From contig NZ_JAYRCW010000030.1 of NCBI RefSeq assembly GCF_041909755.1, positions 1 to 26,624 of the forward strand: a DNA stretch of 26,624 nucleotides, given 5' to 3'. Made by a program: the position numbers and the translations under genes. Under the pieces are notes generated by a model. It ran no database searches, was not told where the DNA came from, and saw only the letters and a list, made by a program, of their open reading frames with translations. Source of the stretch: Sandaracinobacteroides sp041909755. GTDB taxonomy: Bacteria; Pseudomonadota; Alphaproteobacteria; Sphingomonadales; Sphingomonadaceae. This document shows positions 17,352 to 25,196 of the stretch, piece after piece. The stretch's first letter is position 1; every line of letters begins with the position of its first letter.

Positions 17352-18364
17352 ACAGCGTTTCCATGACGCTGGACGAATTGCGCACACTGGCCCGCGCAAA
17401 GCTCCGCCTCGTCGGCCTCGCCCCCGATCATGCCGACGCCGTCGCCGAAACCATGGTCGCCGGCGAACGCGACGGTTGCGCCAGCCACGGCATCTACCGC
17501 CTGCTTGTCGCAGCCAACAGCGTCGCAAAGGGCGTCGCCGTGCCGGATGCCGTGCCCGACATCACCGAACCCGCCCCGGCGCTGGTGAAGGTGGACGGCC
17601 GGGGCGGCTTTGCCCAGTTGCCCTTCGAACGCGGGCTGCCGCTCCTGGTGGAAAAGGCCCGCCGGCATGGCATCGCTGCCCTTGCCGTCACCAATTCCGT
17701 GCATTTCGCCGCCCTCTGGCCCGAGGTGGAGGCGGTCACCGCCCATGGCCTTGTCGCACTGGCCTTCACCCCGAGCCATGCCTGGGTGGCGCCCGCCGGC
17801 GGCACGAAGCCGGTGTTCGGCACCAACCCGATCGCGTTTGGCTGGCCCCGCCCGGGGCGTGACCCCTTCGTGTTCGATTTCGCGACCAGCGCCGTCGCCC
17901 GGGGCGAGATCGAGCTGCACCGCCGCGCCGGAAAGCCAGTGCCGGAGGACTGGGGCTATGATGCCGCCGGCAATCCCACCACCGATGCCGCCTCCGTGCT
18001 CGATGGCGCCATGCGCACCTTCGGCGGCCACAAGGGATCCGCGCTCGCCGCCATGGTCGAGCTGCTGGCCGGGCCGCTGATCGGCGACATGACCAGCGCC
18101 GAATCGCTGGCAGCAGACGGCGGGCGCATGGGGTCTCCCATCGGCGGAGAACTGGTGATCGCGCTTGATCCCGCGGGATTTCTGGGCGCCGGCCTGGCAG
18201 GGAGGTTCGCGGCGGCCGAAGCCATGTTCGACAGCATCGAAGGCCAGGGCGCCCGCCTTCCCTCCGCCCGCCGCTATGCCGCCCGGGCGACCTCCCTGCG
18301 GGACGGCGTGCGGATTCCCGCCCAACTGCACGCGGACATTCTGGCAATCGGATCAAACGGATGA
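17348..18364 (+). CDS. LDH2/malate dehydrogenase-family oxidoreductase, probable delta1-pyrroline-2-carboxylate reductase
   Basis: This 338-residue cytoplasmic NAD(P)-dependent enzyme belongs to the LDH2/MDHG2 family. Visible hallmarks are CASHGIYRL near residue 50, TNSVHFAALWPEVE near 115, FGTNPIAFGWPR near 157, the DFATSAVARGEI cofactor region and GGHKGSALAAMVELL near 223. The HFAALWPEVE form, rather than the HFG of malate dehydrogenases, recalls imino-acid reductases (DpkA/LhpD) that reduce delta1-piperideine- or pyrroline-2-carboxylate to L-pipecolate or L-proline. Such enzymes serve D-proline or 3-hydroxyproline use. The ATG overlaps the GH127 stop by 4 bp (ATGA), with GGAG upstream. The exact substrate is inferred from motif and neighbours; no 3-hydroxyproline dehydratase is in the window. 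Confidence 0.85.
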   Translation: MNSVSMTLDELRTLARAKLRLVGLAPDHADAVAETMVAGERDGCASHGIYRLLVAANSVAKGVAVPDAVPDITEPAPALVKVDGRGGFAQLPFERGLPLLVEKARRHGIAALAVTNSVHFAALWPEVEAVTAHGLVALAFTPSHAWVAPAGGTKPVFGTNPIAFGWPRPGRDPFVFDFATSAVARGEIELHRRAGKPVPEDWGYDAAGNPTTDAASVLDGAMRTFGGHKGSALAAMVELLAGPLIGDMTSAESLAADGGRMGSPIGGELVIALDPAGFLGAGLAGRFAAAEAMFDSIEGQGARLPSARRYAARATSLRDGVRIPAQLHADILAIGSNG

Positions 18365-20094
18365 AACGGGCTGCAATCCTGCTGACAGGGGCGATCATGA
18401 TGGCGACGGCGGCGCACGCGCAGACGGCGGATGAGGCGCTCACCTCGCTGACCGACGCGGAATATGGCTGGCGAAGCGCACAGCTGCCCCCCAGCGAAGA
18501 TCGCGCCGACACGCTGTTCCACCTGCCCGACGTGAGCCCGGCGGCGCAGGCGGCAAAGCTGAAGCGCTGGTCGGACACGCTCGCCGCGCTGGATCGCATC
18601 GATCCATCGGCGCTGTCGCCCGGGCAGAAGGTGAACTACGCCGTCTATCGCGGCCAGATCGAGGCGCTGCTGGCCGAACAGCGCTTCCGCGACTGGGAAA
18701 AGCCGCTGAACAGCGACACCAGCTTCTGGGGCGACCTCGGCTATGTGGCGCGCGCGGCCTTCCGCACAGAGGCCGACTATCGCGCCTATATCGCCATGCT
18801 GCGCGACATGCCGCGCTATTTCGACCAGAACATCGCCAACATGCGCGCCGGGCTGGCGCGCGGCTTCACGCCGGCGAGGATCACGCTGAAGGGCCGCGAC
18901 ATCGGCGTGGCGCAAGTCGCAGAGGCGAAAACCCCGGAAGCCAATCTGTTCTACGAACCCTTCCGCCGGATGCCTGCCAGCATCCCGGCGGCGAAGCAGG
19001 CGGCCCTGCGCGCGGACGCCGCCGCCGCCATCCGCGAAGCCGTGGTGCCCGCGCATGCGAAGCTGCTGGCCTTCCTGCGCACCGAGTATGAACCCGGCGC
19101 GCGCACCGCGCTCGCCGCCTATGACCTGCCGGACGGCCGCGCCTATTACGCCTCGAAGGTGCGGGAGTTCACCACCCTCGATCTCACGCCCGAACAGGTG
19201 CACGAAATCGGCCTTGCCGAGATGGCGCGGATCCGCACCCGGATGGAGGAGGTGAAGCAGCAGGCCGGTTTCCAGGGCGACCTCCCAGCCTTCCTCGCCT
19301 TCCTGCGCACCGATCCGCAATTCTATGCGAAGACCCCGCAGGAGCTGCTGAACCGCGCCGCCTGGATCGCCAAGACGTTCGACGCGAACGCGGACCAGTA
19401 TTTCGGCCACCTCCCCCGCCGCCGCTTCGCCATCAAGCCGGTGCCCGACGATCTCGCCCCCTTCTACACGGGCGGGCGCGGCGGGCCGGGCATCTACCTT
19501 GTGAACACCTGGAATCTGCCCGCCCGCCCGCTCTATTCGCTCGTCGCGCTGACGCTGCACGAAAGCGCGCCGGGCCACGCCTTCCAGATGCCGCTGGCGG
19601 CGGAAAACAAGGATCTCCCCGCCTTCCGACGCGACAGTTACCTGTCCGTCTATGGCGAGGGCTGGGCGCTCTATTCCGAGATTCTGGGCGAGGAAATGGG
19701 CATGTATGAAACGCCCTATGACCTGTTCGGGATGCTCTCCTATCAGGCGTGGCGCGCCTCTCGGCTGGTGGTGGATACCGGCCTGCACGCCAAGGGCTGG
19801 AGCCGGGAACAGGCGCAGGCCTATCTCAAGGACAATACCGCTCTCGCCCCCCACGAGATCGAGACGGAAGTGGATCGCTACATCGCCTGGCCGGGTCAGG
19901 CGCTCAGCTACTATGTCGGGCAGCTGGCCATCCTGAAGGCGCGGCGACGGGCAGAGACGGAACTGGGCGAGCAGTTCGACATCCGCGCCTTCCACGACGC
20001 AATCCTCGCGCTCGGCTCCGCCCCGGTCTCCGAAATCGAACGCCGCACGGACGAGCTGATCGCGGCCGGGGGCAAATGGAGCAACCCGGACTGA
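18361..20094 (+). CDS. DUF885 family protein, exported metallopeptidase-like
   Basis: This 577-residue protein has a clear Sec signal peptide (likely cut after AAHA, residue 20) and so acts in the periplasm or outside. It is a full-length DUF885 protein: TLHESAPGHAFQ at residues 398-409 holds the HExxxGH-like motif (His400, Glu401, His406), and YGEGWALYSE at 431-440 holds a further conserved acidic residue. Members of this family are reported to share the fold of M32 carboxypeptidases, and the motif suggests a zinc peptidase, but function is not established. It overlaps the LDH2 gene by 4 bp (ATGA). Together with GH127 it could trim hydroxyproline-rich glycopeptides outside the cytoplasm (inference). 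It ends 15 bp from the convergent M24 gene. Confidence 0.88.
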   Translation: MKRAAILLTGAIMMATAAHAQTADEALTSLTDAEYGWRSAQLPPSEDRADTLFHLPDVSPAAQAAKLKRWSDTLAALDRIDPSALSPGQKVNYAVYRGQIEALLAEQRFRDWEKPLNSDTSFWGDLGYVARAAFRTEADYRAYIAMLRDMPRYFDQNIANMRAGLARGFTPARITLKGRDIGVAQVAEAKTPEANLFYEPFRRMPASIPAAKQAALRADAAAAIREAVVPAHAKLLAFLRTEYEPGARTALAAYDLPDGRAYYASKVREFTTLDLTPEQVHEIGLAEMARIRTRMEEVKQQAGFQGDLPAFLAFLRTDPQFYAKTPQELLNRAAWIAKTFDANADQYFGHLPRRRFAIKPVPDDLAPFYTGGRGGPGIYLVNTWNLPARPLYSLVALTLHESAPGHAFQMPLAAENKDLPAFRRDSYLSVYGEGWALYSEILGEEMGMYETPYDLFGMLSYQAWRASRLVVDTGLHAKGWSREQAQAYLKDNTALAPHEIETEVDRYIAWPGQALSYYVGQLAILKARRRAETELGEQFDIRAFHDAILALGSAPVSEIERRTDELIAAGGKWSNPD

Positions 20095-20109
20095 CCATTG
20101 CGACCGGCC

Positions 20110-21285
20110 TCAGCCGAACGGCCGCTCCAGCGACAGCTGCGGCTCGGTGAACCATTTCGCGCCGGTCGCCGTCACATGGAAATGGTCTTCCAGCCGGATG
20201 CCGAAGCGGTCCGGCACCACGATCATCGGCTCGTTGGAAAAGCACATCCCCTCGGCCAGCGGCGTCCTGTCTCCGCGGACGAGGTAGCAGGGTTCGTGAA
20301 TGGCGAGGCCGATGCCGTGGCCGGTGCGGTGCGGAAGGCCGGGCAGGCGGTAATCGGGGCCGAGCCCGCCTCGTTCCAGCACGGTGCGGGCGGCTGCGTC
20401 CACGCTTTCGCAAGGCGCGCCGGGCACCACGGCGTCAAAGGCGGCGGCCTGCGCCTCCTTTTCCAGCGCCCACAGGCCGGCGATCTCGTCACCCACATTG
20501 CCGAAGGCATAGCTGCGCGTGATGTCGGAATGATAGCCTTCCACCGTGGTGCCGGTGTCGATCAGCACCAGCTGGTTCTCCTCCAGTTGCTGGTCGCCCG
20601 GAAGGCCGTGGGGGAAGGCGGTGGCGCGGCCGAACTGCACGGCACAGAAGGTGGAGCCCATTCCCCCCAGCGCCCGGTGCGCGGAATCGATGAAGCGCTT
20701 CACCTCGCTGGCGCGGATGCCGGGGGCCAGGATGCGGGCGGCGCGGCGATGCACCTCCAGCGTCATGTCCTTCGCCTGCTGCATCAGCGCCAGTTCGGCG
20801 GGCGATTTCAACATGCGCAGGCCGTCGATGGCGGGCGCCCCATCGAGCGTGGCGAGCCTGTCGCCCAGCCGCCGCGCGGCGCCGAAGTTCAGCAGCGGGT
20901 CGATCGCCAGCACAGCGCCCGCAGGCAGACAGGCCGCCACGAGATCGGTGGGGCTTTCATCCTCTTCCCACAGGCGGATGTCGGCGGAAATCGCCAGTTC
21001 GGCCTGCAGGGATCCCAGCTCGAAGGCCGGGCAGATCATGATCGGCTCACCCGAAACGGGCAGCAGCAGCGCCACCAGCCGTTCCGTGGCGCCCCAGCTG
21101 ACGCCGGTGAAATAGCGCAGGCTGGGGCCTGCGTTCACCAGCAGCGCGTCTGCGCCGAGGGCGGCGGTTGCAGCGCGGGCGCGGGCGATGCGGGCCTGCC
21201 GCTCCTCATGCGAAATCGCCGGGGCGCGGCTGGCCCAGGGGGTCAGTGTCGCCAGTTCGGCGTCTGCGGTCGAGCCACCAATCAT
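20110..21285 (-). CDS. M24 family Xaa-Pro-type metallopeptidase
   Basis: This 391-residue cytoplasmic protein has no signal peptide. An N-terminal creatinase-like domain (about residues 20-155) precedes the pita-bread catalytic domain. All five dimetal ligands of the M24 fold are visible: Asp243 and Asp254 in IDTGTTVEGYHSD, His323 in RTGHGIG, Glu352 in FSNEPM and Glu366 in IRLEDHFH. Related enzymes are aminopeptidase P and prolidase, which cut bonds next to proline; hydroxyproline peptides are a likely substrate here by context. A creatinase-type hydrolase is an alternative. The ATG at 21285 has GGAGG 7 nt upstream and overlaps the stop of the FAD gene by 4 bp, so the two are translationally coupled. 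Confidence 0.9.
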   Translation of the reverse strand: MIGGSTADAELATLTPWASRAPAISHEERQARIARARAATAALGADALLVNAGPSLRYFTGVSWGATERLVALLLPVSGEPIMICPAFELGSLQAELAISADIRLWEEDESPTDLVAACLPAGAVLAIDPLLNFGAARRLGDRLATLDGAPAIDGLRMLKSPAELALMQQAKDMTLEVHRRAARILAPGIRASEVKRFIDSAHRALGGMGSTFCAVQFGRATAFPHGLPGDQQLEENQLVLIDTGTTVEGYHSDITRSYAFGNVGDEIAGLWALEKEAQAAAFDAVVPGAPCESVDAAARTVLERGGLGPDYRLPGLPHRTGHGIGLAIHEPCYLVRGDRTPLAEGMCFSNEPMIVVPDRFGIRLEDHFHVTATGAKWFTEPQLSLERPFG

Positions 21286-22511
21286 GGGCGTCCTCCAAAG
21301 CGGGCGAGATTGAACGGGTTCAGCCGCACGGCGGGCTCGTCCCCCGCCACCAGCGCCGCCATCAGTTCGGCCGTGACGGCCGCCAGCGTCAAGCCCAGAT
21401 GCTGGTGGCCGAAGGCATAGAGCAGATTCGGAACGCTGCGCGACCGGCCAATGGCGGGCAGATAATCCGGCAGCGTCGGCCGCGCGCCCATCCAGCGGGT
21501 GAAGGGCCCCGTCACAGGCAGAGCCAGCGCCGCCACATGCGCTTCCAGCCGCGCCCATTTGCGCGGGTCGGGCGGCGCGTCCGGGCTGCCGAACTCCACG
21601 AAGCTCGCCGCCTGCAGTTCAGTGGCATAGCGGGTGACGATCATCGAGCGATCCTCGAACACCAGCGGCGGCAGGTCGGCGGGCCAGCATCCGGCATCCC
21701 AGCGGATATGATATCCCCGCTCGGCAATCAGCGGCGCCGACATCCCGGCAGGTGCCACAAGCGCGGCGCTGCGCGCCCCTGCGCACACCAGCACAAGATC
21801 TGCCTCGTGCCCCGGCACGAACGCCCGCGCGCCCTGCACCGCCACGGTGCCGGACTGTCGCAGAATGTGCCCGCCCGCCGCCCGCAGCGCTGCTTCCAGC
21901 GCATCCGCCAGTTGCCCAAGGTCCGCGATCTGCGCCGTGCCGGCGAACCGAACCGCCCCGGCGATGGGCGCTGTCGTCAGGGTGCGGATCGCGGCCAGAT
22001 CGTTCGTGTCCGCCGGGCGCACAGAGGCCGTACCGGTATCGGCCGCCGACCAGGCCGCCCGGCCCTTTGCCGCGCTCGCCTCGCTTTCCCAGGCCACCAG
22101 ATGCCCGTCCCGCTTCAGCAGGACCGGCCGGGCCAGCACCCCGGTCAGCCGCTCCCACGCGGGAAGGGCCGCAGCGAGAAGCGGGCGCATGGCGTTGCAG
22201 CCATCCTCGAACCGGTCGCTGCTGCTGGCGTTCAGGAAGCGCAGGGCAAAGGGCAGCCAGGTTCCGGCCTGCGCCAGCGGCAGGTCCATGGCGCCCCCGG
22301 CCGCGAACCGGCGCCGCCAGGCCGACATCAGCGTGTCGGGCGATGCCAGCGGCGCCACCTGTTCCGTCGCAATATGCCCGGCGTTGCCCCAGCTGGCGGC
22401 CTGCCGCGCAGCATCGGGTTCCAGCACGGTCACTGCATGTCCCACCCGGGCAAGCGCCAGCGCAGACGACAGCCCGACGACACCGCCGCCGATCACCAGG
22501 ATCCGGCTCAT
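21282..22511 (-). CDS. FAD-dependent D-amino acid dehydrogenase (DAO family), probable cis-4-hydroxy-D-proline dehydrogenase
   Basis: This 409-residue flavoprotein has the N-terminal dinucleotide-binding motif VIGGGVVGLSSALALA (residues 6-21) and acidic ELEP-like end (VLEPD). The C-terminal FAD signature region reads RPTLPDYLPAIGRS then YAFGHQHLGLTLAAVTAEL, as in DadA and single-subunit LhpB-type enzymes. In the hydroxyproline pathway this step oxidises cis-4-hydroxy-D-proline to delta1-pyrroline-4-hydroxy-2-carboxylate, passing electrons to the respiratory chain. It is the first gene of a minus-strand pair with the M24 peptidase and is divergent from the deaminase gene with an 81-bp gap that holds the operator. 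The Met at 22511 starts right at the Rossmann fold; its ribosome binding site is weak. A D-proline or general D-amino acid role cannot be excluded. Confidence 0.88.
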   Translation of the reverse strand: MSRILVIGGGVVGLSSALALARVGHAVTVLEPDAARQAASWGNAGHIATEQVAPLASPDTLMSAWRRRFAAGGAMDLPLAQAGTWLPFALRFLNASSSDRFEDGCNAMRPLLAAALPAWERLTGVLARPVLLKRDGHLVAWESEASAAKGRAAWSAADTGTASVRPADTNDLAAIRTLTTAPIAGAVRFAGTAQIADLGQLADALEAALRAAGGHILRQSGTVAVQGARAFVPGHEADLVLVCAGARSAALVAPAGMSAPLIAERGYHIRWDAGCWPADLPPLVFEDRSMIVTRYATELQAASFVEFGSPDAPPDPRKWARLEAHVAALALPVTGPFTRWMGARPTLPDYLPAIGRSRSVPNLLYAFGHQHLGLTLAAVTAELMAALVAGDEPAVRLNPFNLARFGGRP

Positions 22512-22524
22512 GAAATTTGCCCGC

Positions 22525-22553
22525 TTGCCATGCCCGATTCCGTATCGTATACG
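22525..22553 (+). promoter_or_regulatory. Putative promoter of the deaminase-epimerase-GntR-permease operon
   Basis: TTGCCA (22525-22530) and TATACG (22548-22553) are separated by 17 bp. The -10 falls inside the palindromic operator. The start codon lies 39 nt beyond the -10. Confidence 0.5.
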
Positions 22554-22567
22554 ATATTCGAAGTCAA
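22539..22567 (-). promoter_or_regulatory. Putative divergent promoter of the FAD dehydrogenase-M24 operon
   Basis: On the minus strand TTGACT (22567-22562) is followed after 17 bp by TACGGA (22544-22539). The operator lies largely in the spacer, so one bound repressor could block both divergent promoters. The -10 match is modest. Confidence 0.4.
22543..22556. promoter_or_regulatory. GntR/FCD-type operator, copy 2 (perfect palindrome)
   Basis: TATCGTATACGATA reads the same on both strands. It sits in the middle of the 81-bp gap between the divergent FAD dehydrogenase and deaminase genes. The copy at 14960-14973 differs at one base. FCD-type GntR operators commonly centre on GTATAC, and the only GntR gene in the window belongs to this cluster. 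Confidence 0.8.
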
Positions 22568-22592
22568 ACAGACATCGGATTGGGACAAGACC

Positions 22593-23507
22593 ATGGCAAT
22601 CGGTTGGAAGGGCGTTTTCCCGGCAGTGACGACCCAGGTTCGGGCAGACCTGTCGATCGACGTACAGGATACGCAGCGCGTGGTCGATGATCTGATCCGC
22701 GACGGCGTCACCGGCGTGATCGCACTGGGAACGGTGGGCGAAAACAACTCGCTGGAGTTCGAGGAGAAGGTCACCGTCCTCACCGCCATCGTGGAGGTCG
22801 TGAAGGGCCGCGTGCCCGTGATCACCGGCGTTTCGGAATATGATACCCGCCGCGCCGCCCGCTATGCGCAGGCCGCCGAAAAGGCCGGCGCCGACGGGCT
22901 GATGCTGCTGCCGCCCATGGTCTATGTGCCGAAGCCCGCCGAACTCGCCGCCCACTTCAAAGGCGTGGCGGAAAAGACCGGCCTGCCCATCATGCTCTAC
23001 AACAACCCGCCCGCCTATCGCACCACCATCGGCAACGAGGTGCTGGACGCGGTGAAGGATGTGAAGAACATCGTCGCGATCAAGGAATCCGCGCCGGATA
23101 CCCGCCGCTTCACCGACATCCGCAACGATTTCGGCGACCGCTTCACCCTGTTCGCGGGGCTGGACGACGTCGCGCTGGAAGGCCTGTATCTGGGCGCGCA
23201 GGGCTGGGTTTCTGGCCTCACCAACGCCTTCCCGAAGGAATCCGTGGAACTGGTCGCCGCGTTCGAACGGGGCGATCATGCGAAAGCGATGGAAATCTAT
23301 CGCTGGTTCATGCCGCTCCTTCACCTGGATGCCGATCACGATCTGGTCCAGTCGATCAAGCTGGCCGAGGAAGTGATGGGCCGCGGCTCTGAACGGGTGC
23401 TGCCGCCCCGCTATGTGCTGGAAGGCGCCCGCCGCGCCCAGGTCATCGCGATGGTGGAGAAGGCGGCAGCGACCCGGCCGGCGCTGGGCGCCAGCAAGGC
23501 GGCCTGA
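22593..23507 (+). CDS. lhpC: DHDPS/NAL-family enzyme, probable delta1-pyrroline-4-hydroxy-2-carboxylate deaminase
   Basis: This 304-residue TIM-barrel aldolase-superfamily enzyme has GTVGENNSLEFEEK near residue 47 (in place of the GTTGE of lysine-pathway DapA), MLYNNPPAYRTT with Tyr136, and VAIKESAPDTRRF with the Schiff-base Lys164. In hydroxyproline catabolism, a DHDPS-family deaminase converts the imino acid product of D-hydroxyproline dehydrogenase to alpha-ketoglutarate semialdehyde and ammonia. The assignment rests on the family fold plus the epimerase 8 bp downstream and the divergent FAD dehydrogenase. The frame opens further upstream, but the operator at 22543-22556 and the normal N-terminus (MAIGWKGVFPAVTT) fix the start at 22593. 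Genuine DapA is unlikely in this context. Confidence 0.87.
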   Translation: MAIGWKGVFPAVTTQVRADLSIDVQDTQRVVDDLIRDGVTGVIALGTVGENNSLEFEEKVTVLTAIVEVVKGRVPVITGVSEYDTRRAARYAQAAEKAGADGLMLLPPMVYVPKPAELAAHFKGVAEKTGLPIMLYNNPPAYRTTIGNEVLDAVKDVKNIVAIKESAPDTRRFTDIRNDFGDRFTLFAGLDDVALEGLYLGAQGWVSGLTNAFPKESVELVAAFERGDHAKAMEIYRWFMPLLHLDADHDLVQSIKLAEEVMGRGSERVLPPRYVLEGARRAQVIAMVEKAAATRPALGASKAA

Positions 23508-23515
23508 TCGCCCCC

Positions 23516-24514
23516 ATGCGCCACACCTTCTTCTGCATCGATGGTCATACCGCCGGCAACCCCGTCCGCCTCGTGGCGGGCGGGGCCCCGCTGCTGAAGG
23601 GCAGCAACATGTCGGAACGGCGGCAGGATTTCCTGGCACGGTTCGACTGGATCCGAACCGGCCTCTGCTTCGAGCCGCGCGGGCACGACATGATGTCCGG
23701 CGGTTTCCTCTATCCGCCGACCACGCCGGATGCAGACGTCGGCATCCTGTTCATCGAAACCTCCGGCTGCCTGCCGATGTGCGGCCATGGCACGATCGGC
23801 ATGGTGACCTTCGCGCTTGAAAACGGGCTGGTCACGCCGGCAACGCCGGGCCGGCTGAAGATCGAGGTGCCCGCCGGGCTGATCGACATCGCCTATGAAA
23901 CCGCGGGCGACAGGGTGACGTCGGTGAAGATCACCAATGTGCCGGCCTATGTGGCGGCCTGGGGGATCGAGGTGGAGCTGGACGGCCTCGGCCCGCTGAA
24001 GGTCGATGTGTCCTATGGCGGCAATTACTACGCCATCGTCGAGCCGCAGGGCGCCTACACCGGGCTCGACGACCTTGGCGCATCCCGCATCGTCGAGCTG
24101 TCGGGCCGGCTGCGCGAAGCCGTCCGCGCCGTTTATGAGCCGGTCCATCCGCTGGACCCGACGATCCGGGGCGTCAGCCACATCCTGTGGGCCGACAGGC
24201 CGAAGCATGCAGGTGCGGATGGCCGCAACGCCGTCTTCTATGGTGACAAGGCGATCGACCGCAGCCCCTGCGGCACCGGCACCTCGGCCCGGCTGGCGCA
24301 TCTGCACGCGCAGGGCCGGCTGAAGCCGGGGCAGAGTTTCGTGCACGAAAGCTATATCTGCAGCCGCTTCACCGGCCGCGTGGAGGCGGAAACCAGGCTG
24401 GGCGACCAGCCCGCGATCATCCCCTCCATCGAGGGATCCGCGATCCAGACGGGGCTGAACACGATCTGGATTGACCGCGCCGATCCGTTCTGGGAGGGCT
24501 TCCAGGTCAAATGA
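23516..24514 (+). CDS. lhpA: 4-hydroxyproline epimerase (proline racemase family)
   Basis: This 332-residue cytoplasmic enzyme interconverts trans-4-hydroxy-L-proline and cis-4-hydroxy-D-proline, the first step of Hyp use. Both catalytic cysteines are seen: Cys89 in PMCGHGTIG and Cys252 in SPCGTGTSARLA. Having both marks it as an epimerase or racemase, not the trans-3-hydroxyproline dehydratase, where the first Cys is Ser and the second Thr. The N-terminus FFCIDGHTAGNPVR is typical. The start lies 8 bp after the deaminase stop and has no good Shine-Dalgarno sequence, so it probably depends on translational coupling. A 3-hydroxyproline epimerase activity is also possible. Confidence 0.93.
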   Translation: MRHTFFCIDGHTAGNPVRLVAGGAPLLKGSNMSERRQDFLARFDWIRTGLCFEPRGHDMMSGGFLYPPTTPDADVGILFIETSGCLPMCGHGTIGMVTFALENGLVTPATPGRLKIEVPAGLIDIAYETAGDRVTSVKITNVPAYVAAWGIEVELDGLGPLKVDVSYGGNYYAIVEPQGAYTGLDDLGASRIVELSGRLREAVRAVYEPVHPLDPTIRGVSHILWADRPKHAGADGRNAVFYGDKAIDRSPCGTGTSARLAHLHAQGRLKPGQSFVHESYICSRFTGRVEAETRLGDQPAIIPSIEGSAIQTGLNTIWIDRADPFWEGFQVK

Positions 24515-24527
24515 GGAGCCCTGCTTG
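24513..24527 (+). promoter_or_regulatory. Ribosome binding site fixing a TTG start for the GntR gene
   Basis: GAGGAG at 24513-24518 overlaps the epimerase stop codon and lies 6 nt before TTG at 24525. No in-frame ATG lies between this site and the HTH; the nearest alternative is a GTG at 24537 without its own Shine-Dalgarno sequence. Confidence 0.7.
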
Positions 24528-25196
24528 AGCCTTGTCGTGCGCACCCTTTCGGACCGTGTGTACGAGATCGTGCGCGAGCAGATCGTGACAGGCCGGCTGG
24601 CCGACAATGCCCCTATCCGGCAGGACGCGCTGGCCGCCGAGCTGGGCATCAGCAAGATTCCGCTGCGCGAAGCGCTGGCCCGTCTGGAGCAGGACGGGCT
24701 GATCCTGAGCCACGCCAACCGGGGCTATCAGGTGCGGCCGCTTTCCGCCCGGCAGCTGGACGAGATTTTCGAACTGCGCCTCGCCATCGAGCCGGGGGCC
24801 GCCGCCCGCGCGGCGCGCGACGCGGGCGACGCGGAACGCATCGCATTGGCGGACGCCTTTGAACGGCTGGACAGCGCGGCAGGGGTGAACCTGGCGGAAG
24901 TCGCCGTGCGCAACCGGGATTTCCATGTGGCGCTCACCCGCAACGACGAAAGGCCTCTGACCGCACAGCTCGTCGAACGGCTGGCGATCATGGCGGAACG
25001 CTATGTCGTCGCGCACCTGGCGCCCGCCGGTCGCGAAACGAGGGCACATCAGGAACATCGCCAGCTGCTCGACGCGTTCCTCGCGCGCGATGGCGACAGG
25101 CTGGAAACCCTGCTGTCGGCGCATATCCGCGCCACGCGGGATGATCTGAAAGACCAATTGGGCGCAACCAACGGAAAGGCCGTGAATGTTTTCTAG
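24525..25196 (+). CDS. GntR-family transcriptional regulator with FCD ligand-binding domain
   Basis: This 223-residue regulator has a winged HTH at about residues 5-70, including RVYEIVREQIVTGRL, DALAAELGISKIPLREAL and LEQDGLILSHANRGYQV. An FCD helical domain follows: ELRLAIEPGAAARAA, then VRNRDFHVALT, EHRQLLDAF and LLSAHIRAT, where the Asp and His residues are candidates for the usual metal site. FCD regulators bind small carboxylates and typically repress. It sits inside the hydroxyproline operon, 10 bp after the epimerase and overlapping the permease by 11 bp. The two GTATAC-centred palindromes at 14960 and 22543 are its likely operators, which implies autoregulation. The inducer is unknown; hydroxyproline or a pathway imino acid is a reasonable guess. 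Confidence 0.9.
   Translation: MSLVVRTLSDRVYEIVREQIVTGRLADNAPIRQDALAAELGISKIPLREALARLEQDGLILSHANRGYQVRPLSARQLDEIFELRLAIEPGAAARAARDAGDAERIALADAFERLDSAAGVNLAEVAVRNRDFHVALTRNDERPLTAQLVERLAIMAERYVVAHLAPAGRETRAHQEHRQLLDAFLARDGDRLETLLSAHIRATRDDLKDQLGATNGKAVNVF

Noticed and set aside
21168..22592. Long upstream extension of the deaminase frame
   Set aside because: It runs antisense through the FAD dehydrogenase and M24 genes and across the operator; the family N-terminus begins at 22593.
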